Assembly (NCBI GenBank): GCA_021776795.1
Contig: JAJFFC010000031.1
Span: 1-64,000 of the forward strand
Length of the DNA: 64,000 nucleotides
Reading direction: 5' to 3'
Source: Planctomycetota bacterium
Lineage (GTDB): Bacteria > Planctomycetota > UBA1135
In this document: positions 8,748 through 16,749 of the stretch, one piece after another
Position numbering within the stretch: the first letter of the stretch is position 1
How the letters are laid out: every line of letters starts with the position of its first letter
The notes under the pieces: generated by a model
What the model was told of the DNA's origin: nothing
Database searches by the model: none
The model's input: the letters and a program-made list of their open reading frames with translations, nothing else
Translations under genes and position numbers: made by a program

Positions 8748-8856
8748 ACCCGCTTAAGGGCCTTTTGGGGTCTGGAGATGCCTGCGGGAATGGAGGAAAT
8801 CGGCCACCGAGGGCCAACTTGCGGTGTAGGATTGGTTGTTACCGGCCCCCGCCAAG

Positions 8857-9171
8857 ATGACTGATCCTCTCTACCCTTCCTCCCAAGCCAAGCTCAGTGA
8901 CCCCCAGTACCGAGCGGCCATGCTCGACAAGATCGAGGCCCTGATCTCGGTCTTGCAAGTGGCGCACACCAAGGTACTTGCGAACCTCGGCACAGCTTCG
9001 GCCGACCGCTCGCGCTTGCGTCGGGTGGAGGCCCAAGTGTCCAACACATTGAAGGTATGTCGCAAGGCGCGCGTCGCGCTCCGTGGCGATCAACCGATTA
9101 GCCGAGAAGAGATTGGCCGCACCGACTTAGAGGATCTTTGCAGCCGCTTGGCGCAAACCCAGATTGCTTAA
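8857..9171 (+). CDS. Small helical hypothetical protein
   Basis: 104 residues from the ATG at 8857. The protein is predicted mostly helical, with heptad-like regions (MLDKIEALISVLQVAHTKVL and RLRRVEAQVSNTLKVCRKAR). There is no signal peptide or known motif. A -10-like TAGGAT at 8827-8832 lies 24 nt upstream. Its stop overlaps the end of the convergent SatD-like gene by 4 nt. Codon use matches its neighbours, so I regard it as a real gene of unknown function. Confidence 0.6.
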   Translation: MTDPLYPSSQAKLSDPQYRAAMLDKIEALISVLQVAHTKVLANLGTASADRSRLRRVEAQVSNTLKVCRKARVALRGDQPISREEIGRTDLEDLCSRLAQTQIA

Positions 9172-9755
9172 GGCTTAGCCTCGGCCGGAACCAGCGCAAT
9201 TAGCTGCTGGCGGATAGCTTGTTCAAGCCCAGACATTTCTTTGGCGAGGGCGGCACGCAACGCGGTCGACACAGATTGTTGGCGCACTTGCAGTAAGGCC
9301 GCAGCATCGCGTTGACGAGGGGCTTTGCGGATGGCGCGTACCGCAGCCCAACGCGAAGGTTTCCAGCGGCCCATTTGGGCGGCATGTAAACGCGCAGCCT
9401 GTTCCATCAGGTGAATCGAGGCGGGGGAGAAGCCTTTGCCAAGCTCCAAGGCGAAGGGCAATCTTTGCTTGCGCGCGCGGGCGAGAGCGCCCTTGCCGAT
9501 GCCCACGCGGGCACGTTGCGGCCACAAGCGCAAGTTTAGGGTGACGGCGAAGTCGAAGGCATCGGCCAAGTGCAACAGGGAGCCGGCGAAGCGTTCGCCT
9601 TCTGCAGCAACGGCCAAAGGTGCTTCACGCCAATCCCATTCCAAAGCGAGTTGATGGAGCAGATGGTCAAAGGAGGGTGGCGGCGTGCCATCAGGGGCCG
9701 CCTCACGAGGCCCGAGGACCTCGCCGCGAACAACCCATCCGTCGTGCGAAGACAT
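9168..9755 (-). CDS. SatD-like protein
   Basis: 195 residues. The N-terminal layout (WVVRGEVLGPR, then EGERFAGSLLHLADAFDFAV, then RARVGIGKGAL) resembles the SatD family: a nucleotide-cyclase-like fold with a D/E-rich first strand and an R-x-GIG segment. The C-terminal third has an HTH-like stretch (RQRDAAALLQVRQQSVSTAL). SatD proteins are poorly understood and linked to acid or stress response in some bacteria. Single gene, transcribed from the motif at 9762-9767 directly before its ATG. Family assignment is moderate. Confidence 0.5.
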   Translation of the reverse strand: MSSHDGWVVRGEVLGPREAAPDGTPPPSFDHLLHQLALEWDWREAPLAVAAEGERFAGSLLHLADAFDFAVTLNLRLWPQRARVGIGKGALARARKQRLPFALELGKGFSPASIHLMEQAARLHAAQMGRWKPSRWAAVRAIRKAPRQRDAAALLQVRQQSVSTALRAALAKEMSGLEQAIRQQLIALVPAEAKP

Positions 9756-9761
9756 CGCTTC

Positions 9762-9767
9762 AGCCTA
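9762..9767 (-). promoter_or_regulatory. -10-like TAGGCT, 6 nt before start
   Basis: TAGGCT on the minus strand followed by GAAGCG and the ATG at 9755. This spacing would place the transcription start at or next to the start codon (leaderless type). Confidence 0.4.
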
Positions 9768-9820
9768 CCCGAAACATCGAGTTATTGCCTTATCGTTTCC
9801 CTAAGCCGGCCTGAAGGGGC

Positions 9821-10675
9821 TTAGGTACCCCAATCTCTGGCATAACGGTAATCCAAGTTCACCGTACGCGCGGCGACTTTGGCAATGAGTGGTGGCCTGC
9901 GTTTGTATTGATTTAAGCGCACGCGCTTGGAAATCATTTCGACAAAATCGGCAGGGAAGCCATCGGCTTGCAGGCGTTCGGCGGTCATGCGGCGGTCGAC
10001 CAAGCGGTGCAGCAAGGCATCGACTGCGTCGTAAGTGAAGCCAAGTTCCTCTTCATCGGTTTGCCCTTCCCACAGATCGGCGCTTGGTGGACGATCGACG
10101 ATGTCTTGCGGGACACCGAGGTGTCGCGATAGGGCCACCACCTGCGATTTATACAGGTCGCCGATGGGGTTGATTGCCGAGGCCATGTCTCCATGTTGGG
10201 TTCCATAACCGAGAAGTAGCTCGGTCTTGTTCGAGGTGCCAAAGACCAGGCCATGGATGCGCGCGGAACGGTCGTACAAGGTGACCATGCGCAAGCGCGA
10301 CATGATGTTGCCGCGGCGCAGGCGCACCTGTTCTTGCGAGGTGTCTTGCAGATCATCGGCGGCGGCAAAGGCGGCATCGGCCATGGGAGAAATGTCGACG
10401 ACCTCTAAGGGCACTCCGGCATGTTCCGCCGACTCTTTGGCCAACTCCAAAGAGGCGGGGTGACTTTCGCGATAGGGCATGGCGACCGCCAATACATTTT
10501 CGCCACCCAAGGCTCTCGCCGCGAGTTCGATGACTAAGGCACTGTCGATACCGCCGCTGAGTCCAAGCACGGCGCGCTTCATGCCGATGCGATGGGTTTC
10601 TTCGGCAAGGAACTGCACCAAGACCCCTTCACTCAGGGCCACATTGCAGCCAGGCGGTGGGGGGAAGGAACTCAT
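9821..10675 (-). CDS. nadE: NAD+ synthetase, synthetase domain only
   Basis: 284 residues. The PP-loop SGGIDSAL at about residue 40 marks an ATP pyrophosphatase; FGTSNKTELLLGYGTQHGD is the conserved deamido-NAD site, and the C-terminal KRRPPLIAKV matches NadE. It adenylates nicotinic acid adenine dinucleotide and amidates it with ammonia. The protein lacks the N-terminal glutaminase domain of glutamine-dependent NadE. That activity is probably supplied by the upstream gene, whose TGA overlaps this ATG (ATGA), so the two are co-translated subunits of what is usually one polypeptide. Confidence 0.93.
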   Translation of the reverse strand: MSSFPPPPGCNVALSEGVLVQFLAEETHRIGMKRAVLGLSGGIDSALVIELAARALGGENVLAVAMPYRESHPASLELAKESAEHAGVPLEVVDISPMADAAFAAADDLQDTSQEQVRLRRGNIMSRLRMVTLYDRSARIHGLVFGTSNKTELLLGYGTQHGDMASAINPIGDLYKSQVVALSRHLGVPQDIVDRPPSADLWEGQTDEEELGFTYDAVDALLHRLVDRRMTAERLQADGFPADFVEMISKRVRLNQYKRRPPLIAKVAARTVNLDYRYARDWGT

Positions 10676-11556
10676 GTGAGGTCGGCTTTACCGTGACTAC
10701 GAAGAGCGTCGGGGTCTTGTAAAAGTTGCGCCAGTTGGCGCCGCACCATGTCCGGCTTGGCGTCGCGCAATAGGGGGGTGGCCATCCGTGCGCGGCGCAG
10801 CGGATCTGAACTCAGGCGTTGCAGCAGCAGCTCTTCCTGATCTCCAGAAGCCTCGGCGACAGTCTTGCCAAAGGGAGACACCACCGCAGAAGCGCCCCAG
10901 AACATGGTGCCGTCTTCAAAGCCAATGCGGTTGGCGCGCACCACCCAGGTTTGAAAGAACAGGGCCTGTGCCTCGGACAAGGTACGCCATGCGCCATGGG
11001 AGCTGAGCTCTGGCTCCTCGGTATCGATGCCGCGCGCCGGCGAGGCCACGGTCATGATTAGGGCGTCGACGCCCTGCAGGAAGTGCAGATAGCCCGAGCT
11101 TAAGTGCCAAGCATCTTCGCAAACCAATAAACCAAAGCGGCCGTGTTTGGATTCCACCGGCAGGAAGCCGTCGCCCGAGGCGAAGTAGCGACCTTCTTCA
11201 AAGATGCCATAGTCGGGTAGGTGCACTTTGCGGTGCACGTGGAGAATCTCTCCGTCTTCGGCGAACACCATGCTGTTATAAAAGCGGTGGTCACGACTGA
11301 CTTCGACCATGCCAAAGGCGATGCTCATGTCCTTGGAGCGCGCGACCAGTTCTTGCACGGGCGCGGCGTCGAGTGGCATGGCGACTTCTTGAGTGAGGTC
11401 ACGCAAGAAATACCCGGTCAGCGAAAGCTCCGGAAACACCGCCATGTCGGCACCAGCTTCTTGACAGCGATCCAGCCAAGCATGGTGGGCAGCCAGGTTT
11501 TCGGGGAGCACGCCAAGACGCGGGCGCATCTGGCAGACAGCAGCGAGGCAATCCAT
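10672..11556 (-). CDS. Carbon-nitrogen hydrolase; probable glutaminase subunit for NadE
   Basis: 294 residues. Nitrilase-superfamily triad: Glu in AVFPELSLTGYF (near residue 42), Lys in VHRKVHLPDYG and Cys in GLLVCEDAWH. The segment YGIFEEGRYFASG is particularly like the glutaminase domain of glutamine-dependent NAD synthetase. It would hydrolyse glutamine and pass ammonia to NadE, encoded directly downstream with a 4-nt overlap. A stand-alone amidase role is possible, but the coupling argues for a split NadE. A possible -10 lies about 30 nt upstream. Confidence 0.88.
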   Translation of the reverse strand: MDCLAAVCQMRPRLGVLPENLAAHHAWLDRCQEAGADMAVFPELSLTGYFLRDLTQEVAMPLDAAPVQELVARSKDMSIAFGMVEVSRDHRFYNSMVFAEDGEILHVHRKVHLPDYGIFEEGRYFASGDGFLPVESKHGRFGLLVCEDAWHLSSGYLHFLQGVDALIMTVASPARGIDTEEPELSSHGAWRTLSEAQALFFQTWVVRANRIGFEDGTMFWGASAVVSPFGKTVAEASGDQEELLLQRLSSDPLRRARMATPLLRDAKPDMVRRQLAQLLQDPDALRSHGKADLT

Positions 11557-11613
11557 GGTGGGGAGTGCTGCGATTGGCAGCGTGCTCAGGATACGCTGGC
11601 TTGCCGCTTTTGG

Positions 11614-12336
11614 TCAGCTGCGTACAGAGACGGCAGCGACCAGCAGGTTGAGGAATCCGCGCAGGTCTTGCACGACCGGAACCCCTTCGCGATCGGTGAC
11701 GCCTTCGGAGCCGCGATCAATCCATACCGCGCGCATGCCGGCGTTGAGAGCGCCGCGTACATCCTGTTCGAAATGGTTACCGACATGAACCGCTTCCGCG
11801 GCGGGAACCCCAGCGCGGAATAGGGCGCGTTCAAAAATGGCGCGCTCTGGCTTTTCGGCTTTGAGGTCTGCCGAGGTCACGATAAAGGAAACAAACTCGG
11901 TCAATCCAAGGTCGTCCATGAGGTCGGGCAAGACTTCGGACCAGTTCGAGACCACGCCAATTTGAATGCCCATCTGGCTCATTTCGGCGAGGACCTCGCG
12001 GGCGTCGTCGAACAAACGGTAGGACTTGGGGTCGCGGAAAAGAGTGCCAAGTTGCTCGCAGGCAGCCTCTAGCGAGGGCTCGGGAACACCAAGCTCGGCA
12101 AGCACGCGCTCGTTGTAAGCGCGGAACCAGGCCAAGCTGTAGCGGAAGTGGCCTTCCCAGGTGCTGGGGAGTTCCTCGCGAGCGCGGTCGAGCACCGTGG
12201 TGACGTGGGCGAGATCGGGGGAATTGCCGCCGTGTGCGACAGCGATCTGCTGAAACAATTCGGGGCGGCTCACCTTTTCGGTGAAGAGGGTGTTGCCGGC
12301 GTCAAGAAAGACGGCTTTGATGTCGTTGCGCGTCAT
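11614..12336 (-). CDS. HAD-superfamily hydrolase
   Basis: 240 residues. Motif I AVFLDAGNTLF, motif II GVVSNWSE, motif III Lys in AEKPERAIF and motif IV HVGNHFEQDVRGA are all present. The cap sits between motifs I and II, as in subfamily IA phosphatases. Motif I has DAG rather than DxD; this occurs in some phosphatases of the family. The substrate cannot be told. It is transcribed divergently from the TPR lipoprotein; TACAAT at 12355-12360 lies 18 nt before its ATG. Confidence 0.85.
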   Translation of the reverse strand: MTRNDIKAVFLDAGNTLFTEKVSRPELFQQIAVAHGGNSPDLAHVTTVLDRAREELPSTWEGHFRYSLAWFRAYNERVLAELGVPEPSLEAACEQLGTLFRDPKSYRLFDDAREVLAEMSQMGIQIGVVSNWSEVLPDLMDDLGLTEFVSFIVTSADLKAEKPERAIFERALFRAGVPAAEAVHVGNHFEQDVRGALNAGMRAVWIDRGSEGVTDREGVPVVQDLRGFLNLLVAAVSVRS

Positions 12337-12354
12337 GGGATTGGGGACCCCCGG

Positions 12355-12360
12355 ATTGTA
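12355..12360 (-). promoter_or_regulatory. -10-like TACAAT for the HAD gene
   Basis: TACAAT read leftward, 18 nt before the ATG at 12336. It lies only 4 bp from the rightward TAGAAT box, so the two divergent promoters nearly abut. Confidence 0.45.
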
Positions 12361-12364
12361 ACGG

Positions 12365-12370
12365 TAGAAT
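12365..12370 (+). promoter_or_regulatory. -10-like TAGAAT, 8 nt before start
   Basis: TAGAAT followed by 8 nt and the ATG at 12379. It supports that start for the TPR lipoprotein and suggests a leaderless mRNA. Confidence 0.55.
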
Positions 12371-12378
12371 GGGTGCCA

Positions 12379-13563
12379 ATGGAAGCGCGCACTTCACAGG
12401 ATCGTTGGGTCATCACAATTTTGTTGCTTGGCAGCAGTTTGGGAAGTGCATCATGCAGCACCTTGTTTGGCAATCGTCAGTACGGCGAAGAAGAACCGGT
12501 GCGACCAAGTACCGCGCGTGCGGCGAGCCAACTGCGGCAACCGGCCGCGCAAGATTCCGGCACGAATCCGAGCGTCGCGACGGAAAAGGAACCGCGCTCT
12601 GCAGATTTACTGCCAGGAATGAGTGTGATTCCTTCTTATTTGCGCCCTACCGACGAAGATTTGGAGCGCTCACATGCTTTGGTACAAGCCATTGGATCCC
12701 TTCAGGCCGGGCAACTCGAGAGTTGCGCCATGACCTTGCAGCAGTTGCGCCAAGCGGATTCTTTCGGCAGTGAAGTGGCCGCGCTGCACGCTTGGGTGTT
12801 GGGCCAAATGGGCGAAGCCAACGCGGCGGAAGAGGTCGGGCTTGATGAGATTGCCGCTGTCGGGGTCACGCCGCCGCTGGCTTACGCCATGGCAGTGACT
12901 TACGAACTGCAAAATCGCCCTGAAGATGCCTTGGCGCTCTACCAAGACTTGTCGAGCCTGAACCCCAATGATTTGCGTTTGGTCGAAGCATGCGCGCGCA
13001 CCGCGGTGGCTTCCGGAGATGGCCTTGCAGGCCTGCGCTGGCTGGATCGCTTGCTGCTCACACAGGAGCCGGAACTCGAGCATCAACGTCTGCGTGCACA
13101 AGCGTTAGAAGCAGCCGATCGCCCCGCCGATGCCCTGGTGATCTATCGCCAGCTTGCCAATGAGTTCCCGCAAGATGGTGAGTTGCTCGAGGCCATGGCA
13201 ACGGCCGGTTTTGCCGCAGCCTCCCGCAGCGGCAACCAAGGCGATTGGGAGCAGGCGCGAGATCTTCAGCGCCAGCTGACCGAGTTGGACCCGCAATACG
13301 TTCCTGCCTTCTATCGGCTTGGATTCGCCGAACGCCGCCTAGGGAATCCGGTGGGTGCCACCGAAGCCTGGCGACGTTGTCTGGAAGTGGAGCCAGCTCA
13401 CGTCCCTGCCGCGCGTTCCTTGGCGGCACTATTGCAGGACATCGGCGACACCGATGGCGCCGGGCGCGTGCTGTTGGAAGTGCTGCGCCAGCCCTTAGAA
13501 GCCGCTGACGTCGACGCCGTCCAAACCCAACTCCTCGCCCTCGAAGCCGCTACGATTCGCTAA
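12379..13563 (+). CDS. TPR-repeat lipoprotein
   Basis: 394 residues from the ATG at 12379. This start gives a lipoprotein signal with the lipobox Cys at residue 26 (LGSASC), and a -10-like box sits just upstream. After a low-complexity linker (about 30-75), tetratricopeptide repeats follow, e.g. EDALALYQDLSSLNPNDLRL, DALVIYRQLANEFPQDGELL and GATEAWRRCLEVEPAHVPAA. It should be an outer- or inner-membrane-anchored scaffold facing the periplasm. Its TAA overlaps the ATG of the MscS gene (TAATG), so they form an operon. Specific role unknown. Confidence 0.8.
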   Translation: MEARTSQDRWVITILLLGSSLGSASCSTLFGNRQYGEEEPVRPSTARAASQLRQPAAQDSGTNPSVATEKEPRSADLLPGMSVIPSYLRPTDEDLERSHALVQAIGSLQAGQLESCAMTLQQLRQADSFGSEVAALHAWVLGQMGEANAAEEVGLDEIAAVGVTPPLAYAMAVTYELQNRPEDALALYQDLSSLNPNDLRLVEACARTAVASGDGLAGLRWLDRLLLTQEPELEHQRLRAQALEAADRPADALVIYRQLANEFPQDGELLEAMATAGFAAASRSGNQGDWEQARDLQRQLTELDPQYVPAFYRLGFAERRLGNPVGATEAWRRCLEVEPAHVPAARSLAALLQDIGDTDGAGRVLLEVLRQPLEAADVDAVQTQLLALEAATIR

Positions 13564-14705
13564 TGCTTTGGCAAGAAGAAGGAACGACTCCGAGTGAGGA
13601 GCAAATCAGTGCCCTGACCTCGACCATGCACGATTGGCTGGACCCAGTCACCACTCAGCCTTGGGCACAGGCTGGCCTTGTGTTGGCGGCCTTCCTGGTC
13701 TTGGCCAAGATTGTCGACCTGATTTTCCGTGGCATTTTCCGCGTGATGACACGCAAGGCCGAAGGCAAGGACAAAGTTGCCGATGAACGCCTGCTACGTC
13801 TGCTGCGTGGGCCGCTGCAACTCAGTGTGGTACTGATTGGCATTGGCGTTGGCCTGCGCCTGCTGGAGTTCAGTGCGTCGGCCAATATGCTGACTTTGCG
13901 CGCGCTCCTGACTATCGCGCTGTTTGCTTGGGCCTCGGCCATTTTCCGCGCCACGGGCCTGTTGCTGCGCTCAGCCTCACGGAACCCCAATCGCTTTAAA
14001 GCGATCCAGGATCCAACCTTCCCGCTGTTCAACAACTTAGCCAAGCTGATGTTGTTCGGTCTCTTCGTGTACCTGGCGATTCAGGTCTGGGGTTGGGATG
14101 CCACCGGTTGGTTAGCCTCGGCAGGTGTTGCCGGTTTGGCCTTGGGCTTCGCCGCGCAAGACACGCTGTCGAACTTGTTCGCAGGTGTGTTTATTTTGGC
14201 TGACCGTCCCTACCGAGTCGGAGACATCATTAGTCTCGACACTGGCGAGCGCGGCCGCGTTTCTTTTATCGGCTTGCGTTCCACCCGCCTCATGACTCAG
14301 GACGATGTAGAGGTCACCATTCCGAACTCGGTCATGGGTGGCGCCAAGATTGTCAACGAAAGTGGCGGTCCCAAAACGTATGAAAGGGTCAAGATTCCAG
14401 TCGGAACAGCTTATGGGTCCGATATCGATCAGGTCATGGAAGCGATTCGCGAAGTTGGCGAAGGTCTCGATAATCAATTCGTCTGCCGCAATCCGCCGCC
14501 GCGCCCTCGCTTTGTCGCCTTTGGCGCCTCTAGCCTGGACTTCCTGCTCATGGTTTGGGTGCGTGACCCCGCCATGCGTGACGAGGTCGCCAGCCAAGCG
14601 CTCATTGCCTTGTACAAACGCTTCGACGAGCTCAACATTGAAATCCCCTTTGCCAAGCGTGACTTGTACATCAAGGAATGGCCGTCGCCGCCGCCAGCGA
14701 GTTAA
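13563..14705 (+). CDS. MscS-family mechanosensitive channel
   Basis: 380 residues. Several N-terminal membrane segments (about 38-58, 85-105, 110-130, 160-180) lead to the pore helix GWLASAGVAGLALGFAAQDT (about 180-200), rich in Gly and Ala as in MscS TM3. The beta domain follows (DRPYRVGDIISL, then GLRSTRLMTQDDVEVTIPNS) and a mixed alpha/beta C-terminal domain. It releases solutes during hypo-osmotic shock. Translation is coupled to the upstream TPR lipoprotein. Confidence 0.92.
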   Translation: MLWQEEGTTPSEEQISALTSTMHDWLDPVTTQPWAQAGLVLAAFLVLAKIVDLIFRGIFRVMTRKAEGKDKVADERLLRLLRGPLQLSVVLIGIGVGLRLLEFSASANMLTLRALLTIALFAWASAIFRATGLLLRSASRNPNRFKAIQDPTFPLFNNLAKLMLFGLFVYLAIQVWGWDATGWLASAGVAGLALGFAAQDTLSNLFAGVFILADRPYRVGDIISLDTGERGRVSFIGLRSTRLMTQDDVEVTIPNSVMGGAKIVNESGGPKTYERVKIPVGTAYGSDIDQVMEAIREVGEGLDNQFVCRNPPPRPRFVAFGASSLDFLLMVWVRDPAMRDEVASQALIALYKRFDELNIEIPFAKRDLYIKEWPSPPPAS

Positions 14706-14717
14706 ATCAGGGCTGCT

Positions 14718-16145
14718 TTAGCCGTCCTTCTTCTTGCCGCCGAAGAGGCCGCCGGTGTCTAGGCCCTTCTTGAGCTGGTCCTTGAGACCATCGGTGCCGC
14801 CAGGAATCTTGTCGCCAATGACATCGCCGAGCTTGTCATCGATGAGCTCATTTGCCTTCTCGGTGATTTTGTCGGTTTGGTCGTCGAGGAACTCTTGCGC
14901 ACGACGTTCCACTTCCGCCTTCACGGCACCACCAAGAAGATTGCCAATGTCGGTTTCGTTTTGAATGGTGAAGCTTGGGGAAGAAGGCGTGCCGCCGAGA
15001 ATGATCTGGAAGGCAATCGGTTGATCTTGCAGTGCAGAATTCAAGAGTGAACTGAATTCGCCAGGGTCGACGCCCAAAACTTGCGGGCTGGTGGACTTGG
15101 CGGTGACCTTGGCGCCTCGGAGCTCCAGGCGCACATTTCCGGTGAGCATGCTCTCAGAGAAACGAATGTCTTCGCAACCGAGGTTGACCTTGCCGCCTTG
15201 CACGCGGAAGGGCAGCGAACGGCGCATCATGTCGAGCACGCTGTCAACGGGGACTTCTTGTAGGGAGAAGGTCAGAGTGGAGGGCGCCTCGGTCCGCGAC
15301 ATCTTCAAATCGAACTGCAGTGCACCCCCTTCGACTAAGGAACCCTGGCCGGTGAAGCCGGAGAATGGGTGGCCGTCGGTTGGAGGCGTGCCGAGGTCGG
15401 TGAGCTCAAAGGAGAAGTCAGCAATGGCAGGCAGAATGGCTTTACCGTTGCGCTTGTCTATTGTCTCCCAGTGGAAGTTGGTGATGGCCGCGCGATCCAT
15501 CCAGAACACACCTTGCTTGGCTTCCGTCGCATTGTTCTGCAAGGCGGTCACATATTCCGGCATCCCGGGGTATTTCACGCGTTCCAGGGCGGCTTCTTCA
15601 TTGCTAGCCTCTTCGCTGCCACGTATGGCCTTGACCTTGTCGTAGTATTCCTTGTAGTGCTGGGCACGCTCCCAGTACTCCGTGGCGATCTGCACAAAGT
15701 CACGATTCTCTTGCTTCGGTAAGGGCTTTTTGCGCGGCGGAAGCGGATCGGCGTTTTGTACATCTTCGGGCGGAGGACCTGGGTCAAACCCTAGCGTTCC
15801 GTCTTCGCGCACGATTAGGTGCACCGTGGTTTCGGCGAGTTCTGCATTCTCGATGTGAACGCGACCGCCGACCAATGCCATGGTGCCTATATTGACTGAG
15901 GCTTGACCGACATCAATCAAAGGGTTGTCCTCGGCGCCAACATGGAAATCAGTCAAGCCGGCGGAGCCACCCAAAATGGAAAGTTCGGCATCGGCGAAAC
16001 GCACCGGCTGGCCGAAGGCTACCGGACCGTAACGCTGGACCGCGGAGCCAAAGAGGCCGTCGCCTGCGAACACCAAGACACCCAATAAGGCGACAAACAG
16101 AATCAACAGGAGAAGGAGGAAACCTTTGCGAAGAATCGAGGTCAT
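14718..16145 (-). CDS. AsmA-like envelope protein, TIGR03545-type
   Basis: 475 residues. One N-terminal membrane anchor (GFLLLLLILFVALLGVLVFA) is followed by an extracytoplasmic region with AsmA-like beta segments (residues 40-120 and 230-400). Between them is a charged helical insert (about 150-190), and the C-terminus is Lys/Asp-rich and helical (about 410-475). This plan, and the fact that it follows a DUF2062-like gene with a 4-nt overlap, match the paired families TIGR03545 and TIGR03546. AsmA-like proteins are implicated in lipid transport between membranes; that role here is an inference. Confidence 0.6.
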   Translation of the reverse strand: MTSILRKGFLLLLLILFVALLGVLVFAGDGLFGSAVQRYGPVAFGQPVRFADAELSILGGSAGLTDFHVGAEDNPLIDVGQASVNIGTMALVGGRVHIENAELAETTVHLIVREDGTLGFDPGPPPEDVQNADPLPPRKKPLPKQENRDFVQIATEYWERAQHYKEYYDKVKAIRGSEEASNEEAALERVKYPGMPEYVTALQNNATEAKQGVFWMDRAAITNFHWETIDKRNGKAILPAIADFSFELTDLGTPPTDGHPFSGFTGQGSLVEGGALQFDLKMSRTEAPSTLTFSLQEVPVDSVLDMMRRSLPFRVQGGKVNLGCEDIRFSESMLTGNVRLELRGAKVTAKSTSPQVLGVDPGEFSSLLNSALQDQPIAFQIILGGTPSSPSFTIQNETDIGNLLGGAVKAEVERRAQEFLDDQTDKITEKANELIDDKLGDVIGDKIPGGTDGLKDQLKKGLDTGGLFGGKKKDG

Positions 16146-16678
16146 GCCAGAAGCCTCCCGATGATGCGGAACAGAAAGAAGCCGCCCAAGATGCGGGCGA
16201 TACGAGTTTGGCCGAATCCCTCACGCCATTTCGGCAACTTGGTGCGCATGACGAGGTAGGAGAGGAGGAAAATCGGAATGCTGATGAGCAGGGCCATCGC
16301 TGTGGCGCCGGCGCCCCAGTAGGTGTGCAATTGCCAGCTCGGAATGCTGGTGGCGAAGCTCTCGACCATACTTTGCGAAAGCGCGCCGTCGAGCAAGCTT
16401 TGCCCAAGGCCGAAGCTTGCCTGATCGAGGAACAAGATGCCGAGCAATTTGCTCAGGCCCAAAAACAGGAGGCAAATCGGAATGGAGGCGCGCAGGAGTA
16501 AGAGCACAAAGGTCAGGCTGAGCCAAAGACCATTGAGTCCAAGCAGGCCTGCGTTTGGATCGACCGCGGTGCTGGGGATGAGCCCCAGCAGGATTCCGAA
16601 CAAGATGCCCAAGGAGAATTCGAGGGCGTCGACCTTGCCGGTCAATGCGCGCACGAACTGACGAAGGATGCCAAGCAT
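16142..16678 (-). CDS. Small integral membrane protein, TIGR03546/DUF2062-like
   Basis: 178 residues with about four hydrophobic helices. The N-terminal ALEFSLGILFGILLGLIPST matches the glycine-rich opening of DUF2062/TIGR03546 proteins, and the C-terminus is short and basic. It is the first gene of a two-gene operon with the AsmA-like protein (ATGA overlap), the standard partner of this family. It probably works with that partner in the envelope; the biochemical function is unknown. A -10-like TATGCT lies 6 nt before the ATG. Confidence 0.65.
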   Translation of the reverse strand: MLGILRQFVRALTGKVDALEFSLGILFGILLGLIPSTAVDPNAGLLGLNGLWLSLTFVLLLLRASIPICLLFLGLSKLLGILFLDQASFGLGQSLLDGALSQSMVESFATSIPSWQLHTYWGAGATAMALLISIPIFLLSYLVMRTKLPKWREGFGQTRIARILGGFFLFRIIGRLLA

Positions 16679-16684
16679 GTTCCT

Positions 16685-16690
16685 AGCATA
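16685..16690 (-). promoter_or_regulatory. -10-like TATGCT, 6 nt before start
   Basis: TATGCT on the minus strand followed by AGGAAC and the ATG at 16678. AGGA could act as a short ribosome-binding site if transcription starts further upstream. Confidence 0.35.
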
Positions 16691-16749
16691 CCGATTCTGG
16701 CCACCTTCTATACTGGGCTCGGAACGCTGTCTCGTTCCACCTCTTACTC

